Positions 1-9,536 of a stretch of DNA of 64,000 nt are shown here, one piece after another (positions within the stretch are counted from its first letter, which is position 1; each line of letters opens with the position of its first letter). The DNA lies in assembly GCA_021773135.1 (NCBI GenBank), contig JAJFKP010000049.1, forward strand, positions 33,641 through 97,640, written 5' to 3'. Source of the DNA: Woeseiaceae bacterium (GTDB lineage: Bacteria > Pseudomonadota > Gammaproteobacteria > Steroidobacterales > Woeseiaceae). The notes under the pieces are model-generated. The model saw only the letters and a list, made by a program, of their open reading frames with translations. It did not search any database and had not been told where the DNA came from. The translations under genes were made by a program, and so were the position numbers.

Positions 1-327
1 TTGGGCTGATAAACTGGTGAGAGGCCGCTTTTGACCGGATGGTCTTGCCTGGTTTTATTGGGCACCTGAGTTAAGTCCAAAGGTCCGGTTTTCGAAGCGG
101 ACAGGACTGATATTTCCGTCGTAAACATGCCGGCGTTCTCGGTTTTAGAAGCGTTAGATGTAATCGAACACATCGCTGCACCGCTTTCTTCGGGTCATCG
201 TGCACCTCCGTAGGCCAAGTTAGACCTAAATGCAGGTGTTCACTAAACCTGAGCAAGACCACAAAGCAGCCATTCGAGCTAGTCGTGCAATTGAACCGTT
301 ATCGCGTATTGAAAGGGAGACCACTCG
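1..327. other. Intergenic region at left edge, with one copy of a short repeat
   Basis: I see no convincing gene here. Positions 2-35 hold one copy of a 34-base sequence that recurs with four mismatches at 1185-1218, on the other side of the methyltransferase gene. The reading frames in this stretch have no recognisable protein content. The last bases carry the ribosome binding site (GGGAG at about 315-319) of the next gene. Confidence 0.5.
2..35 (+). repeat. Direct repeat, copy 1 (partner at 1185-1218)
   Basis: Both copies share the cores TAAACT and GAGAGGCCGCT and differ at four of 34 bases. Together they bracket the methyltransferase gene. The origin is unknown; it may be a dispersed intergenic repeat or the scar of a local duplication. 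Confidence 0.55.
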
Positions 328-1128
328 ATGTCGACAACAGATGAAATGGGACTCACCGCCGAGGCGGCGAACGGCTATGAAGAGTTCTTCGTTCCAGCGA
401 TTTTCGACCAATGGCCTCCGACCATGGTTGCTGCTGCGGCGGTCAGCAAAGGCGACGACGTCTTGGACGTAGGGTGCGGAACCGGTGTATTGACACGTGC
501 GTTAGTGCAGCACGTAGGAGACGGCGGTAGCGCAACCGGTTTCGATCTTAGTGAGAGCATGTTAGGCGTAGCGCGAAACCGCTGCCCTGACGCGACCTTC
601 AAGCAAGGAAACGTCATTCAACTTCCGTTTGACGATCAGAGTTTTGATGCGGTGATTAGCTCTTTCATGCTGATGTTCGTGTCTGATCCAGAAAGAGCTC
701 TCAGCGAAATGCAGCGCGTTCTCAGGCCCGGCGGTCGCTTGGTTATTAGTGTTTGGCAAGGACTGGAAAACAACGTCGTTTATCGCGACTTGGTCGAGGC
801 GACTCGCGAGGTTGCCGGTGATGATTCAGCAGACTCGATGGCATGGCCGTTTACGATGGGCCAAGCGGGCAGATTGGAAGGCATCTTCAAGTCTGTCGGC
901 ATGAGAGGCGTCGCCATAAGTGAACATGACGGAACTGCAACTTTTCCCTCGGTCGAGGACTTCGTGGCGACAGAGATTCAAGCATGGCTGTTGGCGGATA
1001 GCGTTGACGTAGATCAGATCAATGCGATGGTGAAATTGTTGCGAACCAAGTATCCGCCGTTCGAGAAAGTCACCGGCGAGGTTAGCTTCCCTCTCAATGC
1101 GCTTGTAGGCAAAGCGATTACAGTTTAG
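328..1128 (+). CDS. Class I SAM-dependent methyltransferase
   Basis: A 266-residue methyltransferase of the UbiE/Methyltransf_11 type. The S-adenosylmethionine site is plain: VLDVGCGTGVL near residues 45-55, an acidic loop (GFDLSESML) near 71-79, and the motif after the fourth strand (VLRPGGRLVISVW) near 131-143. The protein is about the usual length for a stand-alone small-molecule methyltransferase and has no signal peptide, so it acts in the cytoplasm. The ATG is preceded by GGGAG at a suitable distance. The substrate cannot be read from the sequence. It stands alone, flanked on both sides by copies of a 34-base direct repeat, with a small membrane protein gene following after about 150 bases. 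Confidence 0.85.
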   Translation: MSTTDEMGLTAEAANGYEEFFVPAIFDQWPPTMVAAAAVSKGDDVLDVGCGTGVLTRALVQHVGDGGSATGFDLSESMLGVARNRCPDATFKQGNVIQLPFDDQSFDAVISSFMLMFVSDPERALSEMQRVLRPGGRLVISVWQGLENNVVYRDLVEATREVAGDDSADSMAWPFTMGQAGRLEGIFKSVGMRGVAISEHDGTATFPSVEDFVATEIQAWLLADSVDVDQINAMVKLLRTKYPPFEKVTGEVSFPLNALVGKAITV

Positions 1129-1184
1129 TAATCGCAGCTCTTCAGGTGCTCTCTTGGCGACCGCTTGTGGCCGATGCCAGCCGC

Positions 1185-1218
1185 TGGGCTGCTAAACTAC
1201 TGAGAGGCCGCTATTGAC
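1185..1218 (+). repeat. Direct repeat, copy 2 (partner at 2-35)
   Basis: This is the second copy of the 34-base repeat, lying between the methyltransferase stop and the next gene. It begins TGGGCTGCTAAACT and ends GCCGCTATTGAC. Related GGCCGCT/GGCCGAA words occur near 1676-1735 and 6212-6235, but these are too short to call copies. Confidence 0.55.
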
Positions 1219-1278
1219 TTGAAGCGGCCAATTGGCTTATCAGCACTACAGGACGAAGGTAAGGTAGGCTTCTTGGTC

Positions 1279-1668
1279 ATGCTCAGCAAACATATCGTCG
1301 CAACAGCGCTCGTGATCGTCGGGGTTATCCATTTGTTGCCGCTGTCCGGTGTTACGGGAAGCGCGCGACTTGCCACCTTGTATGGGATCCCATTCGATGA
1401 ACCGAACTTGGCAATTCTCATGCGTCATCGCGCCATTCTTTTCGGTCTACTTGGGCTCTTCCTGATTTATGCGGCGTTTAGACCATCGCTGCAAGTCCTG
1501 GCTTTTTTCGCTGGGTTTGCCAGTGTCACCTCTTTCCTTTGGCTGGCGTACAGCACGGGACAATACAACAAGCAGGTCGCCACGGTTTTTGTGGCCGACG
1601 TAATTGCGCTCGCTTGCCTGATCATCGGTGCTATTGCCTGCTTTATACGACGCACTACGACAGAATAG
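1279..1668 (+). CDS. Small integral membrane protein
   Basis: About 129 residues with four hydrophobic segments (roughly residues 5-22, 47-66, 71-92 and 101-122 from the chosen start). It resembles small four-helix membrane proteins that databases often mislabel phosphopantetheine adenylyltransferase; it has none of that enzyme's nucleotide-binding motifs. I chose the ATG at 1279 because the hydrophobic N-terminus begins there and purine-rich sequence precedes it; an upstream in-frame start at 1219 would add 20 residues without membrane character. The function is unknown. It is probably transcribed with, or independently after, the methyltransferase. Confidence 0.7.
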   Translation: MLSKHIVATALVIVGVIHLLPLSGVTGSARLATLYGIPFDEPNLAILMRHRAILFGLLGLFLIYAAFRPSLQVLAFFAGFASVTSFLWLAYSTGQYNKQVATVFVADVIALACLIIGAIACFIRRTTTE

Positions 1669-1979
1669 TTCGCTATTGGCCGAAAGCAGACCACAACTTT
1701 TCCCGGTTTCTCTAAACCTGAATGGCCGCTTTCGGGAAGAGCGGTCCTGCAGATCTTCCGACGAACTATTTGTAATCAGTACGTCCGCGGTTCGGTGGAA
1801 CCGTGCCGTCTCCGGCGCTCGCCCTCGTGCTGCTCGGATCGCTACGCGTTCGCCTTATCATGCGCAGCTAGTCCTACTTGATTTCAATTATCGATAGTAC
1901 ATGGTTGGCTGACTCCCAAATTCTGGAAAAAGCGGCGCAGCAGGGCTCCGCCGTGCAGCCGGTTGTTCGGACGCGGTCC
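1669..1979. other. Intergenic region between converging genes
   Basis: About 310 bases between the 3' ends of the small membrane protein and the di-haem lipoprotein. It contains GGCCGAAAG and GGCCGCTTTCGGG words resembling the dispersed repeat seen at 2-35. I find no credible gene and no clear terminator with a T-run. Confidence 0.5.
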
Positions 1980-3794
1980 CTAAAACATCGCTGAAAAATT
2001 GTTCGATATGAATTTCGAGATTGCCGTGGCACAAGCTCTATCGCAGTTGGCGGGATTCCCGGGCGGCATATCCGTCTCAATGTAGTCGATCAACTCGAGC
2101 TCGTTGAAACAGTCGACAACGCCGCACATGTTGTTATCCACTGGAGCAATGACGAACGGGTACTGCGGTGCACCCTGACCGACGTTGCCATGGCAACCGT
2201 TACAGTTGTTACCGGCTCTCTGGTATTCCGCCATGCCAAAAGCAAGAATATCGTCGTCGCGATTGATTACCGAGACGTCCGCTACATCGGCGGCGTTCAG
2301 CGCATCGTATGCCGGATCAGCACTGCTGGGATCACCGGAGACGATCGTATAGCCGACATCGCCGTCGATATCCGCATCGTCGACTCCTGCCAAAACGACT
2401 GTCTGCGGCGTATCATAGTTGATATTGGTGAACGTCACCGAAGCCGCTAAAGGAAATCCCTCGGCTGGATTGTCACTGCTGAAGGGTATGACGACATCGG
2501 CCGCCGGCTGGGTGTTCAGTTTTACCGTGAAACTCGACACTCCTGGGTTGGTACCGGCTTCGACAGTTTGCAGTCCTTGTGTCGGCGAAACGATTACCGC
2601 CGGCACCACGCCGAGATCATTGTCGTTGTTCGTGACGATGACATCGTAAGGGTCGGCGTTGTTGTAGTTGCCATCGGCGCTTATGGCCGGGGATAGGATG
2701 ATCGTATAACGTACTGGACCATCGAGATCGTTGTCGGTAAGGCCGAGCACGGTCACCAATTGAGGCACCTGAAAATTTGCGGCGTTGAACACGAGTTGAG
2801 CTTTGTCGGCACTGCCTTCCGTGGGGTCCGAACTGGTCACACCGATAGTGACATCAGCAGTTGGTTGCGACAGCAGCGACACCATGAATGTCGCCGTCAA
2901 ACCGTTTTCGTCGGTCGTGAGACCGGATGTAGGCGAAACTATGAATCCCGCGTTGCTAATAGAATCGTTGTCCACGTTGGTCAATTGTACGGGAGGAGCC
3001 GTTACGCCTGAATAATCCGCATCACCGCTGATCGCCGGGGTAAAAACGATGCTGTAGGCGATGTCCCCGTCGACGAATCCATCGTCGACGCCCGTTACGA
3101 TGATCGTTTTCGGCTGATTCCAGTCGAGACGGCTGAACGAGACCGAGAAATCATCGAGTATTCCTTCATTAGGATTGCTACTGCGTAGCCCAATAATTAC
3201 GCCGCCATTCGGCTCAACCGTTAGCCGCAGCGAGAAGCTCGCGCTGCCACCATCTTCGCTTGTTGAAATTTCGTTCGCTGCGGTGACTGTTATGCCGGCG
3301 AGCTCTCCAGAGCCGCCACCTGTATTTCCCCCGCCATTACCACTGCCGCTGCCGCCATCGATCCATTGGTCCATCATGAACTTGGCGATGTCGTTGGCAC
3401 ACATTCCGTCCGTAGTACCGATACAGGTTCCTGCATCCGTTTGTGGCATCGCATCGGCAATTTTCGCCGTTAGAATCCCGATATCGGCACACGTTGAACA
3501 ACTGGCGCTTGAGTTGATCGGCGTGGGTGCGCTCGCCGAGCCTTCTCCATTCAGGCCATGACAGCCGACGCAACCGTATTGGTCATCGTGATCTGGGCCG
3601 CCCTGAAAAAATTCGGCGCCACTGAGTACGACCGGGTCCGAAGAGTTGACCACGGTCGTGGGAGTAGCTGGTGGTGGCGGGGTGGTGGGATTACCCGTTG
3701 GTGGAGTGGTGTTTTCATCACCACTTTGGGAAGTGCATGCGGTTAACACTACTAACAGCGTCGCCAACAGCGCAATAACGGGTTTTGGATTCAT
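1980..3794 (-). CDS. Exported di-haem c-type lipoprotein with internal repeats
   Basis: A 604-residue lipoprotein. The lipobox VVLTAC puts the lipidated Cys at residue 20, followed by a Thr/Pro-rich linker to about 47. The two ends are similar cytochrome c-like modules: CVGCH at 75-79 and CNGCH at 531-535, each followed by further Cys pairs and a PxG/Met-containing stretch. Between them are at least three beta-rich repeats of about 110 residues, each carrying a GVDD...DGD...Y-T-I type signature seen in Calx-beta-like or adhesin repeats. The ATG at 3794 has AGGGAAGA in front; an upstream start at 3878 lacks a signal peptide. The likely role is periplasmic or surface electron transfer, with the repeats acting as a spacer. 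No partner gene lies nearby, so the redox partner is unknown. Confidence 0.75.
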   Translation of the reverse strand: MNPKPVIALLATLLVVLTACTSQSGDENTTPPTGNPTTPPPPATPTTVVNSSDPVVLSGAEFFQGGPDHDDQYGCVGCHGLNGEGSASAPTPINSSASCSTCADIGILTAKIADAMPQTDAGTCIGTTDGMCANDIAKFMMDQWIDGGSGSGNGGGNTGGGSGELAGITVTAANEISTSEDGGSASFSLRLTVEPNGGVIIGLRSSNPNEGILDDFSVSFSRLDWNQPKTIIVTGVDDGFVDGDIAYSIVFTPAISGDADYSGVTAPPVQLTNVDNDSISNAGFIVSPTSGLTTDENGLTATFMVSLLSQPTADVTIGVTSSDPTEGSADKAQLVFNAANFQVPQLVTVLGLTDNDLDGPVRYTIILSPAISADGNYNNADPYDVIVTNNDNDLGVVPAVIVSPTQGLQTVEAGTNPGVSSFTVKLNTQPAADVVIPFSSDNPAEGFPLAASVTFTNINYDTPQTVVLAGVDDADIDGDVGYTIVSGDPSSADPAYDALNAADVADVSVINRDDDILAFGMAEYQRAGNNCNGCHGNVGQGAPQYPFVIAPVDNNMCGVVDCFNELELIDYIETDMPPGNPANCDRACATAISKFISNNFSAMF

Positions 3795-4226
3795 TTGTTC
3801 TTCCCTGAACACGCTTGATTTCCAGCGATGAGTAAAAAGACATCTTGGTGATGACGAGACCGAAGCATCGATCGCCACTATGATCTCAACATTCGGTGCA
3901 ACAATTTTGCACGGGATGCGAATAACTTGAGCCAGTTCTCACTTTTTGGCGAATACCCTTTACATATTTTCACAAGACAGGCGGGGTGGTTGGGTGTTTT
4001 GTAAAGTCAATCGAATCGAGAATTCGTTCGAGATTTGTTTTCTGACTGTGATGACCATCACTCACGAAGCCGAGCGTGGATCACAAGACGGGTTAGATTC
4101 GGATAGTCGGGAGCACGAGCAAGAACGACGAAACGTCATCTGAATCGGTGACGTTTTCCTTTTATCTTGCGTGGGACGATGCCGAATACGTAATCTGAAT
4201 GACTACTATGGATAAACAGTAGCGGT
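3795..4226. other. Intergenic region with an 8-bp inverted repeat
   Basis: About 430 bases upstream of the di-haem lipoprotein and downstream of the DUF11 protein. AAACGTCA at 4131-4138 and TGACGTTT at 4149-4156 form a perfect 8-bp inverted repeat with a 10-base loop, followed on the plus strand by a T-rich run. Both flanking genes are on the minus strand, where no T-run follows, so it could be an operator instead of a terminator. No credible gene is seen. Confidence 0.4.
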
Positions 4227-5864
4227 CTAATCGAGCACCGCTTCAAAGACGATCGCAAAAGCAGTTCCAGGGGCCAAACTGGTGGCAATTCCCGTTACTG
4301 TCATGCCAGCAATACTGATTCCAAACGGGTCGGATTCATCGGCGCCGGCATCGTTTTCATCCTCAGGCGTCACTGCTCCTGTGCAACTTGTACCGGAGAG
4401 CATAGAGCCAGCAACGTATGTGACATCTGAGGGTAACGGGTCAGTGGCTATCAGTGACTCTGCCGTTGTTTGCCCAATATTAGTAGTCAAAATACAATAG
4501 CGGATTGTCGCTCCGGGAATGGCCTTCGGGTTCGTCAGGTTGACTCCATCATCAACAACTTCCAGGGTTTTGGCGACGACCAGACCAGACCTTGTATTGG
4601 TATAGGTGCAGCCTATAGCTGTTTCTCCCGCAGCAATGGTCAAACCATCCGCAAGATTTGTATCTGCCGCGCCGGCGCATGCCAATGAGGACAAATAGTT
4701 TGCCGCGTTGGTACCTGCGAGCGTTTCTGCGAACTCGAGCGTATCCCCGAATATTGCCGGTGTAGGTGTTGCATCCGCATCAATCTCGTAAGCGCTACCT
4801 GCATCGGAACTCAGCGTATCGACAACTAAACCACCATTCGAAATGGTGATCGTGGCGTCATCGCCAATGGCGGCGCCTATCCACTGTTTGTTCAAGGTCA
4901 CAAGCGAATCATTATCAATGATGCTGTAGGTTGCACTTGCCTGCCCACTGCCACCGCAGGTGCTGCTGCTTGATATTGTGTATTCCGCAGGGACGGGCGT
5001 GATCGACATTTGGACGGTTTCAGTGCTTTCGACATCAGTGTCATCGACGATAGCGATTCCCAGCGGTATCAGCTCCTGAACATAGTTGCCGACAGGAACG
5101 CTGACGTTAAAGGTCGCTGTACCACTTGGGGTAGTGTAGTCATCGCCCAGCGTCGCAGTGCCACCCGTAATATTGACGACAACATCAAATGCCGTCACCA
5201 CATCGCCAGAAATTACAACATTGAGTAAGTCCATGCCGGGAACAGTTTCGGATCCCGAGGCGGCAGCACCATCAAATTCCAGAAAGGGAGTCAGAACGAT
5301 TGTAATTCCATCCAGAAAGTTACCGTAACTGCCTGGGTCTGTCGTTCGGAACTGAACCCGCTGAATTCCGGACGGCCCCGTATAGGAAACACCCGAAGCG
5401 CTATTTAGATTCCAGCCCTGGGGCACTGTAGATGCCTGGCTTCCCAAGACCTGAATTGTGGTGCCAGTACTATTCGCAATCTCAAAAGTCGTGTTCTGTA
5501 CAGGTGGTCCACCTGAGCGGGCCCGGTGTGCAAAAGTCCAATTAAAAACATCGCCGTTAACCAGGCAAATCTCCTGATAGAGCGCACCTGGCGAGTGAGC
5601 GTTTAGTTCAGCGTGGACAGCCCCCTGATAAGAAGTCACACCCTGAAAGGAGCTATCCCATAATTCAATAACCCCGGTCGTGCTCAACCATCCGGGTACG
5701 ACAGTATCTGGGAATGGTTGCCAGTTTGGCGTGCCCGGTCCCCGCGGATCATTGTTTTCAAACCCAGTATTGATAACTGAACGCTGGTATTGTGCGCAGG
5801 CGGTCTGGGGGCTGCACAAAAGTGCACCGCAAACTGCGATAGCTAACAGCGAAAAGGCTTTCAT
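4227..5864 (-). CDS. Secreted surface protein with Calx-beta and DUF11-type domains
   Basis: A 545-residue exported protein. A classical signal peptide (MKAFSLLAIAVCGALL, cleavage near ACAQ at about 25) is followed by an N-terminal module of about 170 residues with GWLSTTGVIELWD, like lectin or DUF642-type domains. A Calx-beta-like stretch follows (GDDYTTPSGTATF near 235-250, with VDDTDVESTETV), then a prealbumin-like segment with LNKQWIGAAIGDDATI near 325, and a C-terminal DUF11 repeat (VVAKTLEVVDDG... PLPSDVTYVAGS) from about 430. It ends at FEAVLD without an obvious sorting tail. This architecture is typical of cell-surface or secreted adhesin-like proteins. No enzyme motif is visible. It is monocistronic as far as can be seen. 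Confidence 0.7.
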   Translation of the reverse strand: MKAFSLLAIAVCGALLCSPQTACAQYQRSVINTGFENNDPRGPGTPNWQPFPDTVVPGWLSTTGVIELWDSSFQGVTSYQGAVHAELNAHSPGALYQEICLVNGDVFNWTFAHRARSGGPPVQNTTFEIANSTGTTIQVLGSQASTVPQGWNLNSASGVSYTGPSGIQRVQFRTTDPGSYGNFLDGITIVLTPFLEFDGAAASGSETVPGMDLLNVVISGDVVTAFDVVVNITGGTATLGDDYTTPSGTATFNVSVPVGNYVQELIPLGIAIVDDTDVESTETVQMSITPVPAEYTISSSSTCGGSGQASATYSIIDNDSLVTLNKQWIGAAIGDDATITISNGGLVVDTLSSDAGSAYEIDADATPTPAIFGDTLEFAETLAGTNAANYLSSLACAGAADTNLADGLTIAAGETAIGCTYTNTRSGLVVAKTLEVVDDGVNLTNPKAIPGATIRYCILTTNIGQTTAESLIATDPLPSDVTYVAGSMLSGTSCTGAVTPEDENDAGADESDPFGISIAGMTVTGIATSLAPGTAFAIVFEAVLD

Positions 5865-6502
5865 GTGGCTACTGTTGAATTACTTGTGGTGAATTAATGG
5901 AGGACACAAAGGATTAAACCAAGCATGCAAGATTCCAGGAAATCGAACACAAAGAGCACCTATCGCGGCCACAGTGTTAATCTGCTGTTCAAAGCTAATT
6001 TGGTCGACTTATTAGCCAGTCTAGCCCGCTCAACCACCCAAAAAGGTGATGAAAATCAAGTTTCAATCAAAAACCATCGCATGCAAAGAGCAACTTGTAT
6101 CGACGAGCAAATAGAGGTCGGATTGCAGTTCCTGCTGGAAACACGGTTCGACCCCTATTTCCCGGCGGGCCGCTTTGGTCAGGAAGAAAAGTTGGGAAAG
6201 TCACTCCAACTAATGGCCGTATATGGCCGAAACCAGCCGCCTATAAATGCTCGATTCGACCAATCTTTGCGTTTGCTCTTGGGAATAGGGGACACTCGAT
6301 CGCCTCAGCCGTGGGCAGGGCTCGGCAACCGTGGTGCAGCAAGATTTCAGGAAAGCATTGCAGGTTGCTGATTGGGGCCTCGACCCGCAGAGTTGACCTC
6401 CAATGTCCTGATACAGTCGGAATTGGCGGTGACAGGATGATTTCGAAGCACCGTAGGTAGCTCATCCGAGCCCGACTTCGTCGGCCCACGGGCGCACGCT
6501 TG
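5865..6502. other. Long intergenic region without supported gene
   Basis: 638 bases between two minus-strand genes. An open frame at 5925-6371 and its overlapping frames have low-complexity, Arg/Ser-rich content, no strong ribosome binding site and no recognisable domain, so I do not call it. The region must contain the promoter of the DUF11 protein gene. A TGGCCGTATATGGCCGA motif at about 6213-6229 resembles the dispersed GGCC-type words elsewhere in the first 7 kb. Confidence 0.4.
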
Positions 6503-7711
6503 TCAGCGATGTGCAAGAGCGGCGCAGGCCGCCTTGATACACATACAACCCTCTTCGAGCTCTGGCGTGCTGACGCCGTACGAAACCCGAAAGTAGGGCG
6601 AAAGGCCATAAGCGCTTCCAGGCATTACAGCAACTTCAGCTTCTTCCAGGAAATAGCGCGCAAGATCACGATCAGTCTCCATAACAGTCCCGGCAGGCGT
6701 TTTCTTTCCAAGAAGCTCCTCGCAATTTACATAGAGGTAATACGCGCCCTTGGGTCGGTTACACCTGAGTCCGGTGGTTTCGTTGAAAATCGAGACGGCC
6801 AGGTCCCGGCGAGTCCGGAGGATATCGATCTGCTCGTCGTTGAACGCGAGGTTATCGTTTAACGCTTTCACTGCGGCCCATTGACTGATTGTAGATGGTG
6901 CCAGCGTTATTTGAGACTGGATAGTAATCATGCGCCGGATCAATTCCGCATTTGCGGCACCGAACCCGATGCGCCAGCCTGTCATTGCATAGCTCTTTGA
7001 ACATCCATTCACGGTCAGGATGCGGTTCTTCAGATCGGGCGCAACGCTGGCAAGCGTAGTGAATTCCACGTCATCAAAGACAACATGTTCATAAATGTCG
7101 TCTGTCATGATCCAGATGTCCGGATAGTCCCGCAATACGTCGGCCAAAGATTCTAGTTCGGGGCGCTCGTAAACTGCACCCGTAGGATTTGATGGGCTGT
7201 TAATGATCACCCACTTGCTTCGGTCAGTGATCGCATCGGCAAGAGCGCGGGGACGCAAGATATAGTCGTCTGCCTCGTCGGTCTCCACAAATGCCGGCTC
7301 TCCGCCACACACCCGGACAACATCAGGATAACCAGCCCAGTATGGCGCCGGCAAAATGACTTCGTCACCCTGGTTGAGCGTCGCCATCAGCGCATTGAAA
7401 ATTACCTGCTTTCCGCCGGTGCTGGCGATGACATTTTCGACCGCGTAATTCAGCTTGTTATCACGTTTGAATTTTTCGCAAATCGCCAGCCGCAGTTCGT
7501 GAATGCCTGCCAGGGGCGCGTACTTGGTTTCACCCGCGTCAATCGCATTCTTGGCGGCCAGTTTCGCCTCGATATGCGTATCGAAATCGGGTTCGCCTAC
7601 GCAGAGTGTGATCACGTCCTTACCCTGACGCTGCATTTCTTTCGCCAGGCTCAGAAGCTGGGAGGCCTCTGCTGGAATCAGCGATTCAAGGCGGGTCGCA
7701 TATTCAGGCAT
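6503..7711 (-). CDS. Class I/II PLP aminotransferase (aspartate/aromatic type)
   Basis: A 402-residue aminotransferase of fold type I. Visible signatures are the substrate and cofactor loop GEPDFDTH near 40, TGGKQVIFNAL near 98, NSPSNPTG near 172, and the Schiff-base lysine K239 in GCSKSYAMTGWR; it ends with an FRVSYGVS arginine motif that binds the substrate carboxylate. I chose the ATG at 7711 because AGGAG lies 7-8 bases upstream; an in-frame ATG at 7768 lacks this. It converts an amino acid and a 2-oxo acid, probably aspartate, glutamate or an aromatic amino acid with 2-oxoglutarate. It follows an amino-acid permease gene by 73 bases on the same strand, which suggests uptake and transamination of one amino acid as a unit. 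Confidence 0.88.
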   Translation of the reverse strand: MPEYATRLESLIPAEASQLLSLAKEMQRQGKDVITLCVGEPDFDTHIEAKLAAKNAIDAGETKYAPLAGIHELRLAICEKFKRDNKLNYAVENVIASTGGKQVIFNALMATLNQGDEVILPAPYWAGYPDVVRVCGGEPAFVETDEADDYILRPRALADAITDRSKWVIINSPSNPTGAVYERPELESLADVLRDYPDIWIMTDDIYEHVVFDDVEFTTLASVAPDLKNRILTVNGCSKSYAMTGWRIGFGAANAELIRRMITIQSQITLAPSTISQWAAVKALNDNLAFNDEQIDILRTRRDLAVSIFNETTGLRCNRPKGAYYLYVNCEELLGKKTPAGTVMETDRDLARYFLEEAEVAVMPGSAYGLSPYFRVSYGVSTPELEEGCMCIKAACAALAHR

Positions 7712-7784
7712 GAACGTTTCTCCTGCAATTCCATTATCCAGTTCGTATAACCGATCGAAGTGTGACACTGATCACTCAGAAGCG

Positions 7785-9098
7785 TCAGGTCATGCCTGTG
7801 CTCTTCATGCGTCGCTGTGTCAGAAAATACGGTATGAGACCGACGATCAACAGACCACCGGTGATTAGCCATGAGTCTAGCGGCGAATGTGATATCACCC
7901 AGAGGCACAGGAGGAACGCCAGAACGGGAATCGTGTATCCGCCGGGCAGGCGAAACTCACCCGCCTCTGCTTCGACAGCCGCCTTTTGTTTGACCACAGG
8001 CAGCGCCGCAATGCAGACGGAATAAGCAATCAATCGTGTGAGCGACGTTGCGACCGCCAATAGGACGAAGGAACCGGACAACGCCAGGATCAATGCCAGT
8101 CCACCGAGAAAAACGACAGAATTTGCGGGCGAAGAATACCTGGGATTTACTTCGCTGAACCAGTCTGGAAGCAAGCGCTGTTCTGCGAGGGCAAACGTTA
8201 GCCGAGGTCCGGCCAGCATCGTGCCGGAGAGATTGCCGCCAATCGAGAAGACAGCGGCCAGCGTGATAACAACGGCGCCGACCGGACCGGCCAGTACCCT
8301 GCCAACATCGACGAGTGTCGCATCTGGATCTGTCGCGCCTGGCAAGACCGCGTTATAGACAAGCATGATCAGGAAATAAAAAACGCCCGTTGCGATAACG
8401 GTCAGTATCAATGTCTTTGGAATCGTCTCTCTGGGTCTCTTCGTTTCTCCAGCGGTTACCAATGCGGACTCGAAGCCAATGAATGGATACATCAGGAGTA
8501 GCACTGTGCCGCCCAGGTCATCAATTGTGGGCAGACTCGCGGGAAAGAAGGTGTTCGGGCTGAGATGAGCGAACCCGAGCAGGATCAGTGCCAACAACGG
8601 CAAAACCTTGAGCAGCGTGAACAGGGTCAGCGCGCGAATCGAATCCCTGACGCCAACTGCGTTTACTGCCGTTAAGCCGCCGAGAACTGCAACAATGACT
8701 ACCGCCCTGCCAATGTTGGTTCCGAACCACGGAACGAGCGCTGCGAGGTAGGTCGCCATGATGTGCGAATTCGCGGCAAGCGCGCCGGCACGGCTAATGT
8801 AGTAGATCCAGCCGGTACTAAACCCGATCAGTGGACCAAAGGCGACTGTTGCATACAGCACCGGGCCGCCCGACTTGCGAAAAAAACCGGACAACTCCGC
8901 GAAGGTCAACACGACCGCAATGAAGAGAAATCCTGCCCCAAGGAACAGCCAGGGGCCCAGTGCGCCTGCGCGAGCGGCGACAATTGGCGGCAACGCGAAG
9001 ATTCCTGCCCCGACCAGTCCATTCAATACAAGCAACGCGCTGCCAAACACGCCGATGCCGCGGACCAGGTCTCGCTCGGGGGAATCTGCCGAATGCAT
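7785..9098 (-). CDS. APC-family amino acid permease
   Basis: A 437-residue inner-membrane transporter with about 12 hydrophobic segments. The N-terminal LNGLVGAGIFALPP motif near residues 26-39 is the hallmark of the amino acid-polyamine-organocation superfamily, and the next helices (GGPVLYATVAFGPLIGFSTGW) fit. The substrate cannot be told from sequence. The start could be GTG at 9101 or ATG at 9098; I chose the ATG. The aminotransferase gene follows directly, so the pair probably forms an operon that imports and transaminates an amino acid. Its promoter lies in the 435-base region shared with divergent nhaD. Confidence 0.85.
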   Translation of the reverse strand: MHSADSPERDLVRGIGVFGSALLVLNGLVGAGIFALPPIVAARAGALGPWLFLGAGFLFIAVVLTFAELSGFFRKSGGPVLYATVAFGPLIGFSTGWIYYISRAGALAANSHIMATYLAALVPWFGTNIGRAVVIVAVLGGLTAVNAVGVRDSIRALTLFTLLKVLPLLALILLGFAHLSPNTFFPASLPTIDDLGGTVLLLMYPFIGFESALVTAGETKRPRETIPKTLILTVIATGVFYFLIMLVYNAVLPGATDPDATLVDVGRVLAGPVGAVVITLAAVFSIGGNLSGTMLAGPRLTFALAEQRLLPDWFSEVNPRYSSPANSVVFLGGLALILALSGSFVLLAVATSLTRLIAYSVCIAALPVVKQKAAVEAEAGEFRLPGGYTIPVLAFLLCLWVISHSPLDSWLITGGLLIVGLIPYFLTQRRMKSTGMT

Positions 9099-9536
9099 CA
9101 CGCGTACCGATCCTGTTCGGCGCTTGTCAGGTCACCGATGCAGTCTGGAGTCTCTAAGACCTGAGAAAGTATCAACGTGCAAGCCGCGGACGCTAGCCAG
9201 GCAATCTTTGGATGTCTGTTCAAGGGCAATCGAGCATCTGTTCCGGCGCAGCAGTCAGTCTAGCAACTCGTTGCCGGGGTTACTTCCGACATGTTCAGGT
9301 CATCTGCGAGTGCCGGAGACTACAACAAGTGCTGCGAGCGTAAGATTTCATTATCATATGCGTGGATGCTGCTGATGGCCGCGCTGGATCAGTGCAATCG
9401 TCGTGATTCAGTTGCCCCGCAACGGGTCATAACTACAATTTTGAGAATAGGCCTATGACGTTTCGAGCACTCGCACTATGTGCGAGCCGATATTGCCAGG
9501 TCGGCGGCGCGCACAGACAGCCCCATGGAGTGATCG
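9099..9536. other. Divergent promoter region between permease and nhaD
   Basis: About 435 bases with no credible gene. A plausible plus-strand promoter for nhaD is TTGCCC at 9412-9417 and TACAAT at 9434-9439, with 16 bases between. GGAG at 9527-9530 is the nhaD ribosome binding site. No terminator or repeat is seen. Confidence 0.35.

Noticed and set aside
5925..6371. 148-codon plus-strand frame in the long gap at 5.9-6.4 kb
   Set aside because: No ribosome binding site, no hydrophobic or domain pattern, and overlapping frames are equally open. Not supportable as a gene.
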